64,000 bases of DNA from Arctopsyche grandis (taxonomy: Eukaryota; Arthropoda; Insecta; Trichoptera; Hydropsychidae): assembly GCF_051622035.1 (NCBI RefSeq), contig NC_135356.1, positions 2,604,001 to 2,668,000 on the forward strand, read 5' to 3'. Positions within the stretch are counted from its first letter, which is position 1; each line of letters opens with the position of its first letter. Of this stretch, positions 47,854 through 58,859 are shown one piece after another. A program made the position numbers and the translations under genes. The notes under the pieces are model-generated. The model had not been told where the DNA came from. It was given only the letters and a program-made list of their open reading frames with translations, and did no database searches.

Positions 47854-48670
47854 TAATGTGACCATTTATTTTTATCCTCAAAGCGGGACATCTACCAATT
47901 TTTACGTAATAGTATGTGTATTCAAGAACATGCGTATTTTTTCATAGTTTTTATTTATTAATTAAAAGAACAGGAATGAATAATATAAATATAAAAAAAT
48001 TATGTTGTTTTATATTTTTCTGAAGAACAAATTTTCTTAAGTATTACTGGGTTGGCTTTTTAATAAGAATGAAATTATTGGCAGGATTTCTTAAAATTGA
48101 TTTTAATTAACAACATCACTTTAAGAACTGCGACTTGCAATTGCGTTTCTTTGACGCTCGACGAACATAATAAATGAATCGATAAAAAATCATTTTTCGA
48201 CGAGACGACTTTGCTGCGAGTCGAACCTGCGATCTCAAAAAGCCTCATATAGGTCTAATTGAGTTTCACGGTCTCAACCACGACACCATACCAGTAATAA
48301 TAATATTCAACGCTACGAGGTCAATGATCGTTTGTGTATTATCGGAAAATTTTACATTTTGTTAACTTTAATTAACATTTTGTTAACGTTAACTTTAAGA
48401 ATTGAAATACCACGTAGGTATTTTGGTTAAATTCACTCATTCAAATATTTCTAATTCTTCAAAGAACAAAGTCAAAACGATACACACTGTATGCAGATAC
48501 ACTTTGTATCAAGCTAGTCAATTTTTTGCACTTTTTTTAATTGCTACCGTGTGTTGCTCTCTTTTTGAAAACGGGACATTTCGACGTCCCGAAGCAGTGC
48601 TTGGGGACAACGGTACAGGCTACCTAAAAACGGGACGGTCCCGTTCAAAACGCGACGTATGGTCACTTTA
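47854..48670. mobile_element. Non-autonomous hAT element, 817 bp
   Basis: The ends TAATGTGACCAT and ATGGTCACTTTA are inverted complements with one mismatch. The exact 8-bp duplication TGTATACT is at 47846-47853 and 48671-48678. Removing it rejoins an RTE frame (QGCIL to SPDLFMES). It holds a tRNA-like SINE piece and several CGGGAC motifs. Confidence 0.9.
48190..48295 (-). repeat. tRNA-like SINE head inside the 817-bp hAT element
   Basis: On the minus strand TGGTGTCGTGGTTGAGACCG resembles an A-box region with a D-stem, and GCAGGTTCGACTCGC resembles a B box. The spacing would allow a long variable arm. It may be an old SINE insertion; no intact tRNA is proposed. Confidence 0.4.
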
Positions 48671-48981
48671 TGTATACTATCTCCAGACCTATTTATGGAG
48701 AGTATATAATGCGGAGAGTACTGGTTGGTTGGAAGGGTGGAGTGTCCATCGGTGGTAAAAAAACTATCCAATTTTCGGTATGCGGATGAGACAACGCTCA
48801 TAGCTAATCATCATGAAGAAATGGCCGAACTGATCCGTCGTGTTGAGACAGAGAGTAATGTGCTTGGCCTCCAGATAAACCGCCCCAAAACAAAAATTAT
48901 GATAATTGACCCTCAATTATCATAATTTGCTGCAAAACAACAACTGGGCTTGAAATGGTATAGAGCTGGTTGATAATTTTG

Positions 48982-50491
48982 CAGTGGCGGCTCGTGGGTA
49001 AGATATCTGGGGGTGCTGCGGTTGATTAAAAATAAAATAAATGTTTATTTGGATTATATTTTACTATTAACATCAAAATTATCAAAATTAAACATTATGT
49101 ATTTTATTACATTAAAAAATTGATTCTTCTGTCTTTTTTCCTTTCCCTTGAAAAAAGGTCTATCACCTATTTGTTAAATTTTTCACTGTTCATAATCACT
49201 TTTTTTCAATTGACAGCATAGACAAAGCCGTGAATCTTTCCTGAACCATTGTGTTTCTTATATATGTACATATGTCTTTGTTATATTTATTGATGAAAAA
49301 CACCGTTCTGGCTCAGAGGTAGTTGAAGTTGTAAGCAGAATTTGAATAAGTTTTGTTATTTCCACACGAACTTTACATAAATTGATTCCAAAACTAAGTT
49401 TTAAAAATATTAATAAATCATTAATACTATGCATTTCTTTCCTTGAGTAAAACACTTCACTAATTCAGTTTGAAGTTTTTCTTTATCTAGCATTGGATAT
49501 GATTCAACGGTTAGTAGTAGATCTTCCATTGGCATTTTCTTTCAGTACTTTTCATAATTTTCTTTATTAAATAATTTCACAGCTATTAATCGATTAGAAA
49601 AAGTACATTTCTCTTTGATGTCCCTAATAATAACATCGCACATATTTCTGGCTTCTTGAGACTGAGATGAAGACAATTCGCTATAATAATCTCGTATTTG
49701 TATAATGGCATTAGTAAAGCATTTTGAATAAAAGTTTTCTTTAATTATTACTAGATTGCATTTGGTTGTAAATAATTTCTACATGCGGTATTAATTTGTT
49801 AAAAAGTTCTAACCAAAATAAAAAATTATGTATTCAGTAAATTGGTAGAATCTGTTATTGTTTTATCGGCATTTTCGGAAAAAGATTTAAGGTCTTGAAA
49901 ATATTGCCTCAACTTCTCTTGATTTCGATACACTTAATTAACAGTTAGAGCCATGATTCTGTTTCGAAAATAGGTGCAAATATCGCTTTTAAAAAAATTA
50001 GTTTGCCAAATAAATTAGAAGAAATAAAACTGTTACAGTGAGGTTTAGAAGGAAGAGTAGAAATGTAGAAAGTGTAAGAGGTGTAGAAGGAAAGACGAAA
50101 GCAGAAGGAATGAGGAAAAGTGAGAGGTGTCGGGCGCGCGTATCGACGCAAAATACGTCTCGTACAGCCGGGAGTGGCAGTACGAGACCAAGCTTCTAGC
50201 GCGAGCTCCCTCCCCGCGCCCCTCCTTCGCCCACTCAGCATATTCCAACGAGAACCGTACTGCACAAAATCATAAACGATGCCTCACTTTCTGATATTAG
50301 TACCGCGATGTATGATCATTATTGGATGTATCGGTGTGCGGGCGAGCTTAATATACGCTTAAATAATATTGATATTTTCATATAATATACATACATATGT
50401 CCATTTATGTATGTATATAATAATATTAAATTTTTCTCAATTTCCTTGGGGGTGCTGCAGTACCGCAGTGCGTATGGACGAGCCGCCACTG
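48982..50491 (-). mobile_element. hAT element with CAGTGGCGGCTCGT ends, degraded transposase
   Basis: The ends CAGTGGCGGCTCGT and ACGAGCCGCCACTG are perfect complements, flanked by an exact 8-bp duplication TAATTTTG (48974-48981 and 50492-50499). Its excision restores the RTE reading frame. The minus strand at 49455-49258 holds the hAT dimerisation remnant TTSTTSEPERCFSSINITKT. The rest of the transposase is decayed. A related copy lies at 56738-57479. Confidence 0.93.
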
Positions 50492-51094
50492 TAATTTTGT
50501 CTAACTGGGGTCACTCATATCCAACAACGGCGGCAGCGAATTGGAAATACGGCGCCGGATTATATTAGCAAAATCGGCAATGTCACAACGAACGAAGATT
50601 TGGAAGAATAGAGCCATTACAACTGCTGTCAAAATCCGTCTCGTGAAGAGTCTCGTTTTTTATGTCTGCCTTTATGTAGTCGAGACGTGGACCGTGAAGA
50701 AGGCGGATAGACGGAGAATAGATGCCTTCGAGATGTGGTCCTGGAGACGGCTATTACGCGTGCCCTGGACCGATAAACGCACAAATGTGTCTATTCTTGA
50801 AGAATTAAAAATTGAGGATAGATTGTCAACAATATGCCTGAAACGTATATTGTTGTTCTTCGGCCACATTGTACGAAGAGGTGAGGAGAGCCTGGAGCGG
50901 TTGGTTGTGGTTAGTAGCGTCGAAGGCAGAAGAGCCAGAGGCAGATGCCCCACATCCCCTTGGACTGACCAAGTATCTGCAGCGACGGGCGCTTCCACGG
51001 CAGCGATTCTTCGCTTGGCCGAATTTAGAACTGAATAGAGGCAGCTAGTTGACCGGACACTATAGTCACGATCCTCAGTGATGAGGGAACCGAT

Positions 51095-51759
51095 TAATCC
51101 ACACTTTTAACGGGACACCAAATATATTTTAGAGCGGCACAACCAAACTCTTCATATTTAATTTTTGTTGCCATCAATAATAGCAATATATGTATGTATA
51201 TCCGGCGTGGGTTAACTTTTTATATCCTCTATTAATTGTCTAAAAAGTGCTGATATCCTTCCAAACATTGAGCCTCTGTTAATATATTAAACAATGGCAG
51301 GTTTCTAAAAAACAAAAAATGTTTCTTTAACATTAATATTACACTTTGTACCTGCCACAGATGGATTGAATAGTTTACTCAATGTTTGGAGGAATAGATT
51401 TGTCTCATTTAGTCTTGAGTGCGAGTCTAGTTTTAAGACGCTTTTTTGAGCAGCCTTTTGGATACACAGCTCCAACTGTCTTCTTTTGTTTACAGTAGTA
51501 GACAAAAGCAGTTGCTTGGTTTTGACAGGCAAAACACCGTCTATGGTAAACTCCAAGCTCTGTTTTATCCCCTCAATTTCTTCACATAAGACCCTTATAA
51601 ATTGTCTATTAATTTTATAAATATTATGCAAATTTCACTTTTGTTTGTTATTTTCGCATCTATTCGCATATTTTACGAATTTAGCATCTTTTAGCATCTA
51701 TTCCGAATTTTAGCAACAATTAGGCATTAATAACAAAATGCCCAAAATACGTGTCTCTA
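51095..51759. mobile_element. hAT-like element (TAGAGACACG ends), copy B, right part
   Basis: Shares its body with copies A and C and ends GCCCAAAATACGTGTCTCTA at 51759. The minus strand 51631-51305 keeps a 108-codon open frame (RRQLELCIQKAAQKSVLK) of unknown identity, presumably part of the transposase. The left end is missing. Confidence 0.65.
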
Positions 51760-52152
51760 GTTATAATAAATTATATAAGTTGTAATTCGATATGTCTAGA
51801 ATCTCGGAAAAGCAGAATAAATGTATTACAGGACACATTGTTAAACGCAAAACATTATATTTAATATTTTGCGAGATATTTCTCGAAAGGAAGAAAACTT
51901 TCAAATATAACGGCTCATATTTACATATATTACATAAAATAATTTTTCAAATGTCGACTTTTAGCTTGAGGTAAATGAACTCATACAAACTCGGACTTGA
52001 AAGATATCAAAAGGTGTTGTTTTAGTGAGGTTATCGAAAGTGACCCCAACACAACGGTTAGGATTCTATTCATGCTATTTCTGCTGATTATGAAATTGAA
52101 AAAATAATCAACAATAACAACTTATAATATTAATATTTTATTATTTTTTCAG
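51760..52152. other. Upstream region of the hexamerin pseudogene; no first exon seen
   Basis: I find no ATG followed by a hydrophobic signal peptide in this gap. The pyrimidine tract and AG at 52151-52152 imply that an upstream coding exon once existed; it is either lost or separated by the transposons to the left. Confidence 0.5.
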
Positions 52153-54773
52153 CCGACAAAGATTTTCTTTTGAAGCGACAAAAAATGTTCGACCTGTTGA
52201 ACCATGTCAACCAAGAATTCGGCGATGAATACGTCAAAATCGCCAAGGAGTATTCCATCGAAGACCACATCGATCAATACACAGTACATTAATTGAATTA
52301 ATATTTCAAATATATTAACTTTTCAATATTTATTAATTATATAATTTACTTTCAGAACGTTAAGGCCGTTAAGGAATTCGTGAAATTCTACAAGCGTGGA
52401 TTCGTTACCAAGTTCAAGCTCTTCTGTCTGACTTTCGACAAACATAGGGATGAAGCTGTTGCTCTATTCAATGTCTTCTACTATGCTAAGGATTTCAAAA
52501 CCTTCTACAAGACCGCTTGCTGGGCCTGCGAATTCATGAACCACGGAGTCTTTGTCTATTCCTTCACAGTAGCCGTTCTCCACCGTGAGGATTGCCACGG
52601 ATTCGTCTTGCCAGCACCTTATGAAATTTACCCCTTCTACTTCGTCAGCAGCGATGTCCTCGCAAAGGCCAATTACATCAAACAACAAGGATACGTTCAA
52701 GATCCTAAACTTGCCGAGTTTTATGGTATCCAATTCGAAGACAACACCTACACATTCTACGACAACTACACCCAAGGTTATGACTTCTATGATCAAGAAC
52801 GAAAAGTATCTTACTTCACCAACGACATCGGATTGAACTCGTACTACTTCTACTTCCATGCTGACTACCCATTCTAGCAAGGAGGCGAACGATTCGGATT
52901 GAACAAGGATAGACGCGGTGAGCTGTACTACTTCACTCACCAACAACTTTTGGCTCGTTACTACTTGGAAAGATTGTCCAACGGATTGGGAGAAATCCCT
53001 TCATTCAACTGGAAGTACCCAGTCAAGACTCAGTACAACCCCAACATGAGATACCCCAACGGATATCCCTTCCCAAGGAGGCAAGAGAACTACTACGTCA
53101 ACACCGATAACAACCAGTACCTCGTCCAGGAAGTCGAAGATTATGAAAGACGCATCCGTGATGCCGTTACCCAAGGATTCGTGACTTTGGTGAATATTTA
53201 GAATCTGGTGAATTACTTTTAAATCATTTGAGATAAATTTTAATTTTATTTATTATTTATTTTCAGTTCGATGGAACCAAATTGTTCTTGAAGGACTACA
53301 GTGACATTGAAACCCTCGGACGCTTCGTGCAAAGCAACCCTGACTTTGGAGATATCAGATTCTATGACTACCTCTCTGTCATCGCTAAATTATTGTTAGG
53401 TGGTGCTGTCAAACCTTACGACACGTAAGTTTTTTTGTCTCGCGTTATTATAATGGTTGTGGCTATTTGCAGGTACTATATCTGCGACAGACGCAAAGCC
53501 TTCTGCGCATGCGTGTGAACTGTCACTGTCAACGTGTTTACTGTTAAAATTTTGTTTTAAACTCTTAAAATTTAGTTCGAATTCGTAGAGTAAAATATAT
53601 AATCCAAATTAGAAATTTATTTGCCTCACGTATAATGAACGATTGCTTAAACAAGTAAAGCATACATTAAATGTAAGAAATTATAATCAAATTATAAGAA
53701 GTTCACGCGCATGCGCAGAAGGCTTTGCACCTGTCGCAGATATAGTACCTGCAAATAGCCAATAATTCGCAGATATAGTACATGCAAATAGCCACAACCT
53801 ATTATAATTACTAAAATTCCAAAATTTCTTACTAATATTCTTACTGATATTTTTCAATAGGATTGACTACGTACCATCTGCCCTAGAACAATACCAAACT
53901 GCTATGCGCGATCCCGTTTTCTATCAACTGTATGTACAAGCGCTTCATGAGCTACTTCTTCCGCTTCAAGCAATACATGCCTTCTTACACCAAGGAAGAA
54001 TTGTACGTACATTCCAGGCATCAAAGTAGAACATGTTGAATTCACCCGTTTGAAGACATACTTCGAAAACTTCACGTACGATAACACCAACGGCGTATAC
54101 ATGGACAAACAGGAATTGAGCCAACATAAGGAGAAATACGTGTTCCAAGCCAGCCAAAAACGTTTGAACCACCAGAAATTCAATGTCAACTACGAAATCA
54201 GCTCCGAAAAGGACACAGAAGCTTCCTTCAGAGTATTCTTCGGACCTAAATACGACAGCTTCGGCCGTCACATCAAGTTGAACGACAACAAGTACAACTT
54301 CGTCGAAGTTGACTACTTCGTGTACAAACTGAAATCTGGCAAGAACTCTTTCGTTCGCAAGAATACTGAATTCTCCAGCACGCGAGCTCTACAAGAAGGT
54401 CCTCACCGGCATCGCTGGCGAGGGAGAGTTCAAACTGGACCAGAGTGAAGCCCACAGTGGATGGCCACTAAGGTTATTGGTACCCAAAGGCAGACGTGGA
54501 GGCATGGTCTACCAATTCTACGTGATCGTGACTCCATTCAAGCAGGCTAAGGTACGATTCGGCTCCACCTTCCCCTACCAGTACAGCGCTGGTGTTGGCA
54601 GCGGATCTCGATACTACGAGGACCTCCCATTCGGTTTCCCCTTCGACCGTGAAATCGACGAAACATACTTCTACACACCCAACATGTACTTCGGAGACAT
54701 GATCGTCTACCACTCAGACTCGTACTCCAAGAAGAACGATGTTGCCCACCGCTTCGAAACCGAAGAACACTAA
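52153..54773 (+). pseudogene. Hexamerin / arylphorin-like storage protein, broken
   Basis: Hexamerins are haemocyanin-family haemolymph proteins that store amino acids, especially aromatic ones, for metamorphosis. Exon pieces: 52153-52283, 52356-53189, 53267-53424, 53861-54773. N-domain features are DKDFLLKRQKMFDLLNHV and FVKFYKRGF. The middle domain is rich in Phe and Tyr (SYYFYFHADYPF, GELYYFTHQQLLARYYLERL). The C-domain shows HSGWPLRLLVPKGRRGG and ends FETEEH with TAA at 54771-54773. Four lesions are visible: TAG at 52875-52877 where the family has Trp, a 4-bp duplication at 53929-53936, another at 54003-54010, and a 1-bp gain near 54391. The three shifts total +9, so the last part is back in frame. 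The signal-peptide exon is not found. Typical length is about 700 residues; about 680 codons can be traced. A MITE sits in the third intron. Assembly error is possible, but four independent lesions favour a pseudogene. Confidence 0.88.
53455..53799. mobile_element. 345-bp MITE in a hexamerin intron
   Basis: GGTTGTGGCTATTTGCAGG and its complement ending TGCAAATAGCCACAACC form the tips. A 9-bp duplication TATTATAAT flanks it (53446-53454 and 53800-53808). The inner arms TATCTGCGACAG and AAGGCTTTGC also pair, so most of 60 bp at each side is complementary. The right arm carries a second copy of the tip, TGCAAATAGCCAATAATTCG. Confidence 0.92.
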
Positions 54774-54854
54774 AAATTCAATTGATTTCTTTTACTTACT
54801 TTTAATTCAATCTCTACTAAATTACCAACTTGGATACATACAATGAATTTTTAA

Positions 54855-54860
54855 AATAAA
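54855..54860 (+). terminator. Polyadenylation signal AATAAA of the hexamerin
   Basis: AATAAA lies 82 bp after the stop at 54773 and is followed by GT-rich TATGTTTTG. It is consistent with the original 3' end of the gene. Confidence 0.6.
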
Positions 54861-55050
54861 GTATGTTTTGAAACCGATCAATATATTTTTATTTTTACAT
54901 ATTTTATGAATTGCAATTATTAATTATAATATTTACATTACATATACTTTACAATACATAACATACATACATACATTATTTACAATACATTTGTTAAGTC
55001 AGAACTGAAAATCCCCTCTGGAGATGGAAAGTCTGAAATGGCAGTCAGTA

Positions 55051-56554
55051 ATTTTATTTTATTTTTTATTTTATTTTATTAATTGAAAAATCAACAGACA
55101 GGATGTACAGAGATAGGTATTAAAAAAACAAAAAGTAAATAAATAATATATGTAACACCCGAGTCCAATAATAGATTTTTACAAAAATGAAAAAGATAAA
55201 TATAAGGAAAACAAATTAAAAAGTAAAGAATAAAGGCATGACAAAATATGTAGTACATTGCATAATTAAACTATAGTATTAAAATATTTGGAAAAGGTTA
55301 TAAGATAGAATATAAGAAGAAATTGAAATTTACAAATATAAAAAACAAATGAAAAAGGTAAATACAAAATAAACAAATGAAATGGAAAGGAATGAAAGCT
55401 ATAATATGATTAAATAGCACATTACATAACTAAACTAAAGTATAAAAATAATGGAAATATTGGAAAAATAGAATAGAAGAAAAAATGAATCAATCGGTCA
55501 AGATTCTCTTGATGTTAGACCTGAATTGATGTAGGGAAATACCAAACAGATCAACCTCATTCAGCTCTCCGTTAAACATACGATAAACGCGCTGCAGATA
55601 AAAATATTTTTGGGAATTAGTATTGAAAGGATCAAGTGAAAAGAGTGTAACGCGTCTAGGGTATCGAACTGGGATTCTGAAATTAACCTTATTCAGTAAA
55701 TCAGAACAATCAAGGAAACCATTTATGAGCTTAAAGAAGAATATAGCATCAGAATGTCGTCGCCTGACAGAAAGATTGTTAAAAGAAAGGATTTTTAAAA
55801 TGTCGGAAACAGTAGAATGGGTATAGGTAGGAAAAAGGTAGCGTAAGGATTTAATAAATTTAAGTTGAACTTTCTCAATACAATTAATATGGGATAAATA
55901 AAAAGGTGACCAGATAATTGAGGCAAATTCAAGGTGAGACCTTACAAAGGAAAAATAAAGTAATTTTAGTACATAAGGATCATTAAAGGGTTTTGTTGAG
56001 CGGAGTAGGAATCCAAGAGATTTAAATGCTTTGTTGGTAATAAAAGAAATATGTTCAGAGAAATCTAGTTTATTATTGAGTATTACACCAAGATCCTTAA
56101 TAGAAGATGACGTGTTAAGGATTGAATGATTTAATTGATATTGATTAGTAATAATTGACTTATTTCTAGTGAAATTTAAAATAGAGCATTTTTCTAGATT
56201 AATAAAAAGATCATTATTTAAACAATATATAGAGAATCTATCTAGATCTTCTTGTATCTTATGACAATCGTCTATGGTGTATATAGGTTTGTAAATTTTT
56301 AAATCATCAGCGTAAAGAAGTATAAAGGAATGTTTGAAGATGTATGAGATATCATTAATATAGAGTAAAAAGAATAAGGGACCTAAATGCGACCCTTGTG
56401 GGACACCGGAAGGAATATGTCTAAGTGATGATCTAAAACCATTGAGAATTATGATTTGGTGACGATTTAGTATATACGAAGAGATCCAACGAAATAAATT
56501 TCCTCGGATTCCAAGGGACCAAAGTTTATTGAGTAAAAGGTTGTAATAAAATAT
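55051..56554 (-). mobile_element. 5'-truncated Jockey-like LINE (family A), long open RT frame without a start
   Basis: On the minus strand 56554-55490 is open for 354 codons plus a stop. It covers the RT palm and thumb: SGVPQGSHLGPLFFLLYIND, the catalytic YADDLK box, [45 protein letters not shown] and a C-terminal HQFRSNIKRILTD. The first in-frame ATG is close to the C-terminus, so start-based gene finding would miss it. The 3' end is an (AAAAT)n tail at 55051-55080. The absence of stops suggests a young copy. It is the same family as 6785-7855. Confidence 0.88.
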
Positions 56555-56650
56555 TTAAGAGTAACGTTCGATAAAAGAATGAGATGGGCACCTCACATTG
56601 AGGGAGCGAAATGCCAGTCGATGCGGGGTATATCCTCAATATATCCAATA

Positions 56651-56656
<6 letters not shown>
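56555..56656 (+). mobile_element. Fragment of the 2.2-3.1 kb LINE
   Basis: It matches the complement of about 2880-2980 (MRWAPHIEGAKC, MRGISSIYPIFN) and stops where the (TA)n run begins. Confidence 0.75.

Positions 56657-56737
<81 letters not shown>
56655..56737. repeat. (TA)n microsatellite at a transposon junction
   Basis: About 40 TA units between a LINE fragment and the end of a hAT element. Confidence 0.95.
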
Positions 56738-56740
<3 letters not shown>

Positions 56741-57479
56741 TGGCGGCTCGTCCATACGCACAGCTGTACTACAGCACCCCCAAGGGAATTGAGAAAAATT
56801 TAATATTATTATATACGTAAATGTATGTATATTATATGAAAATATCAATACTACATATTTAAGCGTGTATTAAGCTCGCCCGCACACCGATACATCCAAT
56901 AATGATCATATATCGTGGTACTAATATCAGAAAGTGAGGCATCGTTTATGATTTTGTGCAGTACGGTTTTCGATGGAAGTGAGCGAAGGGGGGGGCGCGA
57001 GGGCAGCTAGAAGCTTGGTCCGTACTGCACTCCCAACAGTGCTATACACATTTCTTGTTGCGTTCGTGTGCGCGCCGCGCTCTCGACACGCTCCTCACTT
57101 TTCCTCATTTCTTCTGCACCTTTTGTTTTTCTTTCTACACCTCTAACACTTTCTACCTCTCTACACTTCCTTCTACACGTCACTCTAAGTATTTACGATG
57201 GTATAAAAATCAAGAGAAGCTGAGCTAATGTTTTCAAGAACTTAAATATTCTTCCGAAAATACTGATAAAACAATAACAGATTCTACCAATTTACTGAAT
57301 ACAATATTTTATTTTAGTCAGAACTTTTTCACAAGTTAATGCCGCATGTAGAAATTATTTATAACCAAATGCAATCTAGTAATATCGATGCAATTTCAAT
57401 TAAAGAAAACTTAAAAAGTTTAACTAATGTCATTACATATACAAATACGAGAAAAAATAGAAGCCAAAAATATGTGATC
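56738..57479 (+). mobile_element. Second copy of the CAGTGGCGGCTCGT hAT, truncated
   Basis: It starts CAGTGGCGGCTCGTCCATAC and matches the right half of the element at 48982-50491 in reverse orientation, including the GGGGGTGCTG-like and CTCGCGCC-like blocks. The other end is lost where copy C of another element begins. Confidence 0.8.
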
Positions 57480-58239
57480 TATTTTTATGAAGAGTTTAAT
57501 TTTAAATAATAAAAAATTTCGATGAATTTTAATAAACTTTATATATTATACATACATACATATGTACATGTATACAATTTAAAGACAACACAACAATTAA
57601 AAAATAATAGAAAAATTCAAAAATGTTTTGGAATTAAAATTATAACGAAAAAAACATGAATATAAAAATACAAAGACAAAAAATATAATTCCAATTAAAA
57701 TTTATTAAAACTCAACATGGAGCATATTTCTACAGATTCTTTTTTGAGATTTGTGCGACGATCGGTAACAATTTCATATATTGTACATATTTACTAAAAT
57801 ACCTTTCAGCATCCACACTATTGACGGGACACCAAATAGATTTTAGAGCTGCACAACCAAACTCTTCATATTTAATTTTTGTTGCCATCAATAATAGCAA
57901 TATATATCCGGCGTGGATTAACTTTTTATATTCTCTATTAATTGTCTAAAAAGTGCTGATATCCTTCCAAACATTGAGCCTCTGTTAATACATTAAACAA
58001 TGGCAGGTTTCTAAAAAACAAAAAATGTTTCTCAATTTCTGCACATAATAAATGGGCAAAGGGATATCAAGACCCTTCTAAATTTTCTATTAATTTTATA
58101 AATCTTATGCAAATTTCACTTTTGTTTGTTATTTTCGCATCGTTTCGCATATTTTACGAATTTAGCATCTTTTAGCATCTATTCCGAATTTTAACATCAA
58201 CTACGCATTAATAGCAAAATGCCCAAATACGTGTCTCTA
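57480..58239. mobile_element. hAT-like element (TAGAGACACG ends), copy C, right part
   Basis: Same body as copies A and B, ending GCCCAAATACGTGTCTCTA at 58239, followed by ATCATCAT. The left end is missing. Confidence 0.65.
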
Positions 58240-58859
58240 ATCATCATTTACAGCCATTCACTATCCACTGTTGTATGAAGGCCTCTCCAATGACATACAT
58301 ATGTACATATGTATGTTTATACTAGACTGGAACGCAAAATTTGGATTTCCACGTAATTGTATTTATTAGGGCTGGCATAATTGTCGAGACGTCGAACATT
58401 TGGGAATTGAAAAACTTAAAATATGCAATTCTAATCACAAATTATTAACTCGCGAGTTAACCTATGTGGATTATACATATGTGTAAATCTAAAGGAACTA
58501 TTTTATTTTCATTTTGGTATCATAAACTAAAAAAAATATAAGAAGTATAAAAAACAAAAACCGGCTATGAGAACATTTTTGAATTTAGAGAGCTAATGTA
58601 GGGAAACGCGTGTTAACAGGGCGAAAACTGACCGTGAACTGATTCTTTGTTTCTTTCATCCCCAGTTTCAAAATTTTCGGTTTTTTTCACCACCACATGT
58701 GGGTTGCTATTCAATCTATCTACCGGTGTTAAAATAAATACGTGTTTCCCACATGTTTGTCAAATTTGTCACAAGTTTTGCAAATTACGCTAGTGGTAAG
58801 AACGACCTGTCATGGGTCTGTACTTTTAGTTGTTTTCGGTTTTCCGTACAGTATGGATC
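58240..58859. other. No gene recognised
   Basis: AT-rich spacer. The frame 58742-59038 runs into the hAT end and is not a gene. Confidence 0.45.

Larger units (their letters stand above)
45835..51085 (+). mobile_element. RTE-clade LINE, cut by at least three insertions and an inversion
   Basis: Successive pieces of one endonuclease/reverse transcriptase appear in order. First is VVNAIKKLKCKKSPGCDGIQ (46150-46280). Then, on the minus strand, VWPKDWVNSIFIPLHKKGS (47398-47540). Then EQAGFVKGKGTREQILNIRQ and CFIDYKKAFDFVNWDYL (47545-47710), with a break before 47854. Then the catalytic YADE region (48770-48925). Last comes the C-terminus RIDAFEMWSWRRLLRVPWTD (50541-51038). The YADD box reads YADE. 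The 3' end carries the usual CCGATTAATCCA-like sequence near 51090. It is the most heavily nested retroelement in the window and cannot be active. Confidence 0.82.

Noticed and set aside
52464-52946. 160-codon frame on the minus strand
   Set aside because: It is the antisense shadow of the hexamerin exon.
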